Shown here: one piece after another, positions 58,033 to 64,000 of the stretch
Layout of the letters: every line of letters starts with the position of its first letter
Numbering within the stretch: position 1 is the first letter of the stretch
Assembly (NCBI GenBank): GCA_948567375.1
Contig: OX419756.1
Coordinates: 42,882,552-42,946,551, forward strand
DNA: 64,000 bases
Source: Lunularia cruciata
Lineage: Eukaryota > Streptophyta > Marchantiopsida > Lunulariales > Lunulariaceae
Reading direction: 5' to 3'
Position numbers and translations under genes: made by a program
Notes under the pieces: model-generated
The model's input: only the letters and a program-made list of their open reading frames with translations
What the model was told of the DNA's origin: nothing
Database searches by the model: none

Positions 58033-58785
58033 TGTAATACTCCGAGGACAAGAGAAGAGAGAAAACACAGATTGCACACTGAAACATTTGATGCCTCAAA
58101 GGAGCACATTCTCTTTATTATATAGACAAAGAGGATCTCCTCCAAGGAAGCTCCACTATAGGATTAGGGACACAGATAGGTGACATGTCAGTAAGCTCCA
58201 CCATTGAATTACTTACTTGGATGGATGACCTCTCTGGTCTAGGTCCTATCTGGTTGGTCTAGGTCCTATCTACAAGCTTTGATTGGAGTGAATCTTTTAG
58301 GGAATCTTCCTGTAGGAATCTTAGAATCACATGAGTAAGGTACCATTGGAAAGCTCTTGATGAGACAAATCAGGGGGGAGGGAAGGCCAGCCTTTCCTTT
58401 GTTGGGGGGGGGGAGAATGTGCACATTTTTTAGGCCTAATTCATTCGTTTAGGCCTCCAAAATTGCCTTCAAAGATTTCAGGCATATTTCGATTCCTACT
58501 CTATTAGTAGAAGTCCCCTTTTGGTGATACCTCCTTCTAATTTGTTTAGTCCATCATGTGTAACATCCTTCCAGATGTTACCAAACCAATTCTCACCTTT
58601 AAATCATATATCTAGCTATTGGTTCTAAGGTTCTCAAGTCTATTTCAGTTTTTGCACTATTAGTAGAAGTACTCTTTTGGTGATACTTCTATCTTATCTA
58701 TTTTGACAATCATGTATAACATCCTTCTAGATGTAACCAAACCAAATTTCACATCTAGATCATATGGCTACCTCTTGGTATTACA
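58033..58785 (-). repeat. 3' LTR of element D with internal duplication
   Basis: 753 bp against 569 bp in E. The extra length is mostly a tandem duplication: 58501-58655 and 58656-58785 both begin CTATTAGTAGAAGT and share TTTTGGTGATAC and GTAACATCCTTC. Confidence 0.9.
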
Positions 58786-58798
58786 AACCTCCCTCCTT

Positions 58799-59002
58799 TT
58801 AAGACGTAACATCCTCGTTGTGCAATTGTTCCTCAAATGCTTGTACCAACACCGGTCCATGTGCCAAATTGGCAGCGGGCTCCCAGGTTGCTTCATAGAG
58901 GGGGTAACCTTTCCATTGTACTAGATAGTCCACCTGCGGATGGCGAGTACCACTCATACATTTTTGGAGAATCCGTTCTACTTCATATTCCTCTATGCCA
59001 TC
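58799..59002 (-). pseudogene. Chromodomain of element D integrase
   Basis: Uninterrupted on minus: GIEEYEVERILQKCMSGTRH, then VDYLVQWKGYPLYEATWEPA and LVQAFEEQLHNEDVTS, ending at the stop 58801-58799. Complete chromodomain with aromatic cage candidates (Tyr of EYEV, Trp of QWKGY, Trp of ATWEP). The polypurine tract AAAAGGAGGGAGGTT overlaps and follows the stop, leading directly into the LTR. Confidence 0.92.
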
Positions 59003-59068
59003 AATGAGTGTTGGACAAGGTCGAATGTCTTGTGTGGAATGACCCTAGCCTGATCGGGGAGCATATCT

Positions 59069-60020
59069 TCATAGTAGGGAGACAATGAACACTGGATGGA
59101 TCTTCATGTGTGGTGGTAGCTCAAGGTGATAGGCCACAGCGCCGATGCGATGAAGAATCCAGAAAGGCCAAATAAAACGAGGTCTGAGCTTACAAGGTCC
59201 AACTAATGTGAGGTTGGTTGTCAATAGCCACACTTGATCCCCAATATTGAACTCCATATTCCTAATGTGTGCATTAGCATACTACTTTTGTTGATTTTGT
59301 GCAATCTGTAATCTGTGATTAGCGCTCTCCACACCTTGTTGGATTCTAGAAACAAATGTGTTGATTGCATTGACCTTGGTAGCCACTAGACGTATCTTCA
59401 TCAAGCTAGAAGGTGTGAAGGGAAGAACGGAGTGACCTGGGTGGATGCATTCACTGAATTGTTGTAAGCAAATCCCACCAATGGAGTAGGGTGTCCCACC
59501 TCTCTTGCTCTTCTAAGGTGAAGTCGCGTAACATGTCTTCAATTGTGCAATTAGCCCACTTTGTTTGGCCATCTGTTTGTGGGTGGTAAGCTATGGACAT
59601 GGCCAACTTGGTTTTGAAGAAACCAAAGAGTGTTTGCCAAAACAACATGGTGAATTAGGTGCCTCTATTGATGATGAGTACTCTAGACAAGCCATGGTGA
59701 GCAAAGACTGCGCTTAAGTATAATTAGCTAGTTGTGGAGCGGTCATCTCCTTGGTGGTAGGGCGTACATGAATCATTTTGCTGAGCCGGTCCACAAAGAC
59801 CACGATGGAGTCAAACCCTAAGGTGGTCTTGGGTAATTTACAGACGAGATCAATACTCACTTGTTCCCAACGTTGGGTAGGAGTGGGGAGAGGTTGAAGG
59901 AGCCCTATAGGAGCTTGATTAGAAGCTTTGTTCTATTGACAAAGTAGGCAGCTACGCACGTAGTCCATCACGTCATTGCTCATCTTAGGCCAATAGTAAT
60001 AGCGCTTGACTACATCCAAA
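59069..60020 (-). pseudogene. Integrase of element D
   Basis: Zinc part includes CLLCQ near 59.95 kb. The core retains the D-S-I-V-V-F-V-D-R-L-S-K segment near 59.80 kb, then AYHPQTDGQTKWANCTIEDM (59.6 kb). The C-terminal part is MEFNIGDQVWLLTTNL with GPCKLRPRFIWPFWILHRIG. Several frame changes. Confidence 0.85.
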
Positions 60021-60171
60021 GTCTTGTACACTCCAACATGAGCTGCAATGGCCGAATCATGACATTCCGCTAGAATGGTGGTGCGTAATTTTGGGACATT
60101 TGGGATCCATAATCTGCCATCCCAAAAGGTGAGTCCTTGGGTGCTAGTGACACCTTTGGATGATTGTGCTT

Positions 60172-61743
60172 CTAAAATCTATGGATCAGTTTTTGTAGCA
60201 ACCAGAATTCAAGGTTAATCTTAACCTCTACCACCAAGTTGTTTGCCATTGGCATGCGGGTGAATGCATCTGCAAGTTGCTTCTTACCTTCCACGTAGGT
60301 GATTGTCATGTTGAAGCATTGTCGCCACTCTGCCAACCAAATTTGGCAACGAGATAGATCCTTTTGCATCTTGAGGTAGACTAGAGGTTTGTGGTCTGTC
60401 TCTACTACAAATGCCTTCTCGCCCAAATAGTGCTTCCAATGCTTGGTTGCTAGAATGATGGCCATCTCTTCTCGTTCTGTGGTGTGGTAGTTGTGCTCTG
60501 CCGGTAATAAATTTTGAGAGAAATATGCAATTGGATGCCATCCGTCATGCCACTCTTGTTGTAGGATTGCTCTTATTGCTACGCTTGATGCATCTGTAAC
60601 CAACTTGATTGGACATTTTGGGTCATACCACTTCAAGATTGGTCCATGTAGCAAGGCGGCCTTCAATTCTTGAAAGGCCAACTCTTGTGTAGTTCCCCAT
60701 GTCCACTTCTTCCCCTTTCCAAGTAGTGCCGTTAAAGGCTGTGCAACCTTGGAGAAGTCCTTGACAAATCTATGATAGAATCCCGTCAACTCCAAGAAGC
60801 TCTTGAGTTGAGTTTGATCTTCTAGGGCACTCCATTTTTGAATGACCTCTATTTTATTTGTCAATACTTGAATGCCCTCTGCACTTACTCTATGCCCCAA
60901 GTATTCTACTTCAGACTGCCAAACTCACACTTTGAGCTTTTGGCGTACAATTGATTTTGTCTTAAAATCTAGAGGACCTCTCGTAGATGTTGTTTGTGTT
61001 TTGTCATCGTGATACTATATACTAAGATATCATCCAAGAAGACAATAATAGACTTATCCAAGTATGGACAAAATATGTCATTCATTAGACTCATGAAAGC
61101 GGCAAGTGCATTGGTGAGGCCAAAGGGCATCACAAGATACTCAAAGTAGCCATACCTGGTTCGAAAGGCAGTTTTGTACACATCTTTCTCTACAATTCGG
61201 ATTTGATTGTAACCGCTCTACGAGTCTAGTTTGGTGAAGTATCTCGCTCCATGGAGTTGATCAAACAGGTCATCCATGCGAGTTGAGTGGTATTCTTCAC
61301 TGTTTGCTGATTGAGACCCTGATAGTCAATGCACATGCGCATTGTACCATCCTTCTTCTTCACAAACAAGATAGGGGCATATGGTGATATGCTAGGTTGG
61401 ATGAACCCTTTTTGTAGCATCTCCTCAATTTGAGTCTTACACTCCTCCAACTCATGAGGTGATAGGCAATTGGGGCCTTACAAAGAGGTGTCTTCCCCGG
61501 GAGTGTCTCAATTTTGTGATCTACTCGCCTTTTTGGTGGTAATCCTGAGGGTAGATCATCAAGAAAGACATATTGAAACTCATCCACCACATCCTTCAAT
61601 TTCTCAAGAATTTGTCTATCGAGTTGTGCAATCTGGACTTCTCTTATTAGACCCATAAAACATCTATCGTTCTTACAGACAGTTGCCGTCCTTATGACAT
61701 ACAGTGGCAGTTTCTGCTTGTGTGATTTTTCTTTTAACTCCAA
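60172..61743 (-). pseudogene. RT and RNase H of element D
   Basis: RT in pieces: [20 protein letters not shown] and [20 protein letters not shown] (61.45-61.2 kb), then [20 protein letters not shown] and [13 protein letters not shown] (61.18-60.97 kb). A long frame follows, 60900-60172: MGHRVSAEGIQVL, LKSFLELTGFYHRFVKDFSK, then RNase H with KLVTDASSVAIRAILQQEW, NYHTTEREEMAIILATKHWK and VVETDHKPLVYLK. Separate frames show at least three frame changes. Confidence 0.9.
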
Positions 61744-62086
61744 TGATTGACCATTGGTGGGTTCTCACTACTTTCTTCCTCCAATCCACCATAGGGTTGT
61801 ACTGCTCCATCCATGGCATGCCTAAAATTGCATCATAACAAGCTAACTGTATCACTCGCCACTCAATTGCTTCTTGATATTCTCCTACAAAGAGGGTTAC
61901 CCGTCTAGGTAATGATTCAATCCTCTCTGTTTTCCCATTAGGTAACTCTACTTCTTCACTCCCATCTCTCTCTAGATCCATTCCCAATCTTATTGCAATA
62001 GAGTGAGACAAGAAATTCTCTATTGCTCCCAAATCTATTAATACTCTCACTTGATTACCTTCTAGGATTCCATTCATGACAATCAA
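61673..62086 (-). pseudogene. Protease of element D
   Basis: VRVLIDLGAIENFLSHSIAI (active-site Asp followed by L-G where S/T-G is normal), then CYDAILGMPWMEQYNPMVDW. The altered active site suggests inactivity. Confidence 0.82.
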
Positions 62087-62239
62087 TTGTGAGGTTGCCT
62101 TTTGGGATCTTTGTGCATTATTCTTCTTCCTTCCCTTGCTTCTCTACTTCCTTATTGAGCCAATAAGGCCGTGAGGTGCATTTATTGGTGATCTTTGTTT
62201 TCCAAAGTGATTTCCACCTCCTCCTCTTCAATGTGCCTC

Positions 62240-63192
62240 TCCATGTTATTCAAAGATCACCTATACGAAGGCCGAGGGCCTTTAGGGAAGCAAGTTGGTA
62301 GATATGTGCCCAACATGGCCACAATTGTAACAATGGTGTTTTCTCCTAGAGTCCCTTCTCCTTGTGGGACTCGATCTCTTCATTCTTCTACCCGTCCCCA
62401 CTCCCCTTGAAGCGGTCGTGCTCCTCGATCCCAGAATCGAAGGTTGCCCAATTCCATTGGTACTAGTCCACTCATGTGTGGCATTTTTGCCCGATAATGT
62501 TGAGGTGGAACTACTCCTTCACCTCCACCTAATGCTCCAACTATTCTATGTGCACAAGCAATGGCTTCAAATACCGTGCGAGGATTTTGCACCATGACTT
62601 CTTGGCAAATCCACTCTTTCAACCCTTGTTTGAAATTGTTGAGAGCCTTTGTTGGACTCATGTCGGTAATTGTGACTTGTAGACCAAAAAATGCCTCCAC
62701 ATACTCTTGTACACTATTCTTCTATCTCAATCCCCATAGTCGGGTTCAAGCCATCTGTATAGAATCCACCAATTGGAAATTCTTTAGCAATCCTTCTTGC
62801 ATTGCTGTCCATTTGACCTCCCTTCCCCCTACCAACATGGATTGTTCCCAACCATCATACCATGTGAGTGCTTTATCGATCAAGTACTCGCATGCAAACA
62901 TGCCTGCAGCATGCTCTGTGATCTCTGTTGAGAACAATCGGAAATATTGATTCATTCTTGAGATCCAATTTTCTACTACTCTCATCGTACGCTGCCCCTT
63001 GTAAGGCTCAATATTGCAGGTCTTCTTCATCCGGAGTAGCAATGTGGCTTCATTGTTGATAGGGTTCATATGCACATGTGCCTCTCCAAGTACTTTAGTC
63101 GCAAGTACTGGGTTTTGAGACGACTCTTCTTCTTGCATGGCTTGATCATTCTTGAGGATCTTCACTTGACTTTGTAATGTCTCCATGGTCAT
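62240..63192 (-). pseudogene. Gag of element D
   Basis: Frame 63192-62746, two stops, same frame 62700-62380. Coiled-coil-like start METLQSQVKILKNDQAMQEE, then WISRMNQYFRLFSTEI, KALTWYDGWEQ and AFFGLQVTITDMSPTKALNN, FKQGLKEWICQEV. A zinc knuckle HCYNCGHVGHISTN near 62.3 kb has lost its last Cys (Leu). Confidence 0.85.
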
Positions 63193-63864
63193 CTTAATCT
63201 CTCAAAATTCATTCAACATCCCTTGCATTCCTTGCACCAGCTCTTGCAATTGCGGATCCATGGTTCCTGCAATACTCAATTGCTAATGTCTACTTCAATA
63301 CAAAGTCAATATAATCACTCTAGAAGGTGCATGAACTATCGGAACTACCATTGGGACCTCAGAAGCTATCACTCGTTGATAATACTCCTCACCAAAATTC
63401 CTAACCACAAAATCTCTAAACATCACTTTTGATCTTACTACATAACGGATTTTTACTTGAGTGTTGAAAGGGAGAGGATTTTGGACATTCATATCTATAT
63501 TATCATAATAGAATATAGATTTTCAAATCCCACTCTCTGTCATATATCACCACAGGTAGAATCACCGGGTTTGGTGAGTTCATCACTCTGTCCATGAATT
63601 CTGCACCAAAGTGATAAACTAGCGACACCCTCATCTACTCACGTTGGATGTACATAACCTTAATGTGGAATGGGTTTGAGAATGGAAAGTTAGGTGCGGG
63701 AAATTGTCCTCCCGGTGCATCCATCCCATCCACTCTCTAAAGTCTTTCCTAAGTCTAGCAATTACTCTATGTTCTCCACCTCAAATTACTCAGTTTTAGT
63801 AGTTTGTGCTATTCCAAGAGGGGTGATCCACTCTCTTGGACTAAAACACTCTCTCTGATACCAT

Positions 63865-64000
63865 TGTAATACTCCGAGGACATGAGAAGAGAGAAAACAC
63901 ATATTGCACACTCAAACATTTGATGCCTCAAAGGAGCACCTTCTCTTTATTATATAGACAAAGAGGATCTCCTCCAAGGAAGCTCCACCATAGGATTAGG
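63865..64000 (-). repeat. 5' LTR of element D, cut by window edge
   Basis: Inner end of the LTR: plus-strand TGTAATACTCCGAGGAC onward, preceded by the primer site (TGGTATCAG on minus at 63863-63855). About 136 bp are visible. Confidence 0.92.

Larger units (their letters stand above)
58033..64000 (-). mobile_element. Chromovirus D, nearly full length, minus strand, 5' LTR cut by window
   Basis: Ty3/gypsy element transcribed leftward: 5' LTR from 63865 rightward (incomplete), primer site 63863-63855, gag, protease, RT, RNase H, integrase, chromodomain, polypurine tract 58800-58786, 3' LTR 58785-58033. Where both LTRs are visible (136 bp) they differ at about five positions. Frames are broken by stops and frameshifts, so it is dead, but all domains are recognisable. 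It has inserted in the leader of element E, its close relative in opposite orientation. Confidence 0.93.

Noticed and set aside
1-64000. CRISPR arrays, rRNA or tRNA genes
   Set aside because: Regular spacer arrays and rRNA sequences are absent; no cloverleaf with a GGTTCRANNCC arm could be supported by eye. The tRNA-like matches seen are retroelement primer sites.

Overview
This is nuclear DNA of a land plant. Genes carry GT-AG introns and encode plant-type proteins: a plastid cystathionine gamma-synthase with the plant-only MTO1 peptide, an apoplastic GH29 fucosidase and a POB1/LRB-type BTB-BACK protein. The right half is packed with Ty3/gypsy retrotransposons. Divergent protein sequences, Ty3 elements carrying a PHD finger, and a Penelope-like relic with an N-terminal GIY-YIG nuclease make a non-seed plant (bryophyte, lycophyte or fern) more likely than a crop-type angiosperm. 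That placement is inference.

Layout. 1-298 (-): 5' end of an MFS transporter gene cut by the window edge. 3482-7323 (+): complete 11-exon cystathionine gamma-synthase gene, 556 aa. 9993-12106 (+): complete 3-exon alpha-L-fucosidase gene, 509 aa. 14700-25969 (-): complete 6-exon BTB-BACK (POB1/LRB) gene, 554 aa. Its fourth intron is about 7.2 kb and holds a six-copy hairpin-forming repeat family, a 21-bp foldback and a decayed Penelope-like element. About 27.0-35.2 kb is AT-rich and shows no gene.

From 35.2 kb to the end is a retrotransposon nest. A minus-strand Ty3 element with a PHD finger ('host') is represented by LTR-like DNA and gag near 50-52 kb, RT/RNase H at 45.7-47.0 kb, the PHD at 36.0-36.2 kb and LTR-like DNA at 35.2-35.9 kb. 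It is split by a plus-strand element A (36210-45676, two LTRs), by a solo LTR (46549-46962) with a recognisable target duplication, and by a plus-strand LTR-less fragment B (about 47.03-49.73 kb). To the right lie a chromodomain element 3' end F (-), a degenerate chromovirus C (+), an LTR plus leader E (+) inserted in C, and a nearly complete chromovirus D (-) inserted in the leader of E and running off the window.

The three complete host genes look intact: exon phases match and no stop interrupts them. They have unrelated roles (methionine synthesis, cell-wall/glycan trimming, ubiquitin-ligase adaptor). All retroelement reading frames are broken by stops, frameshifts or deletions.
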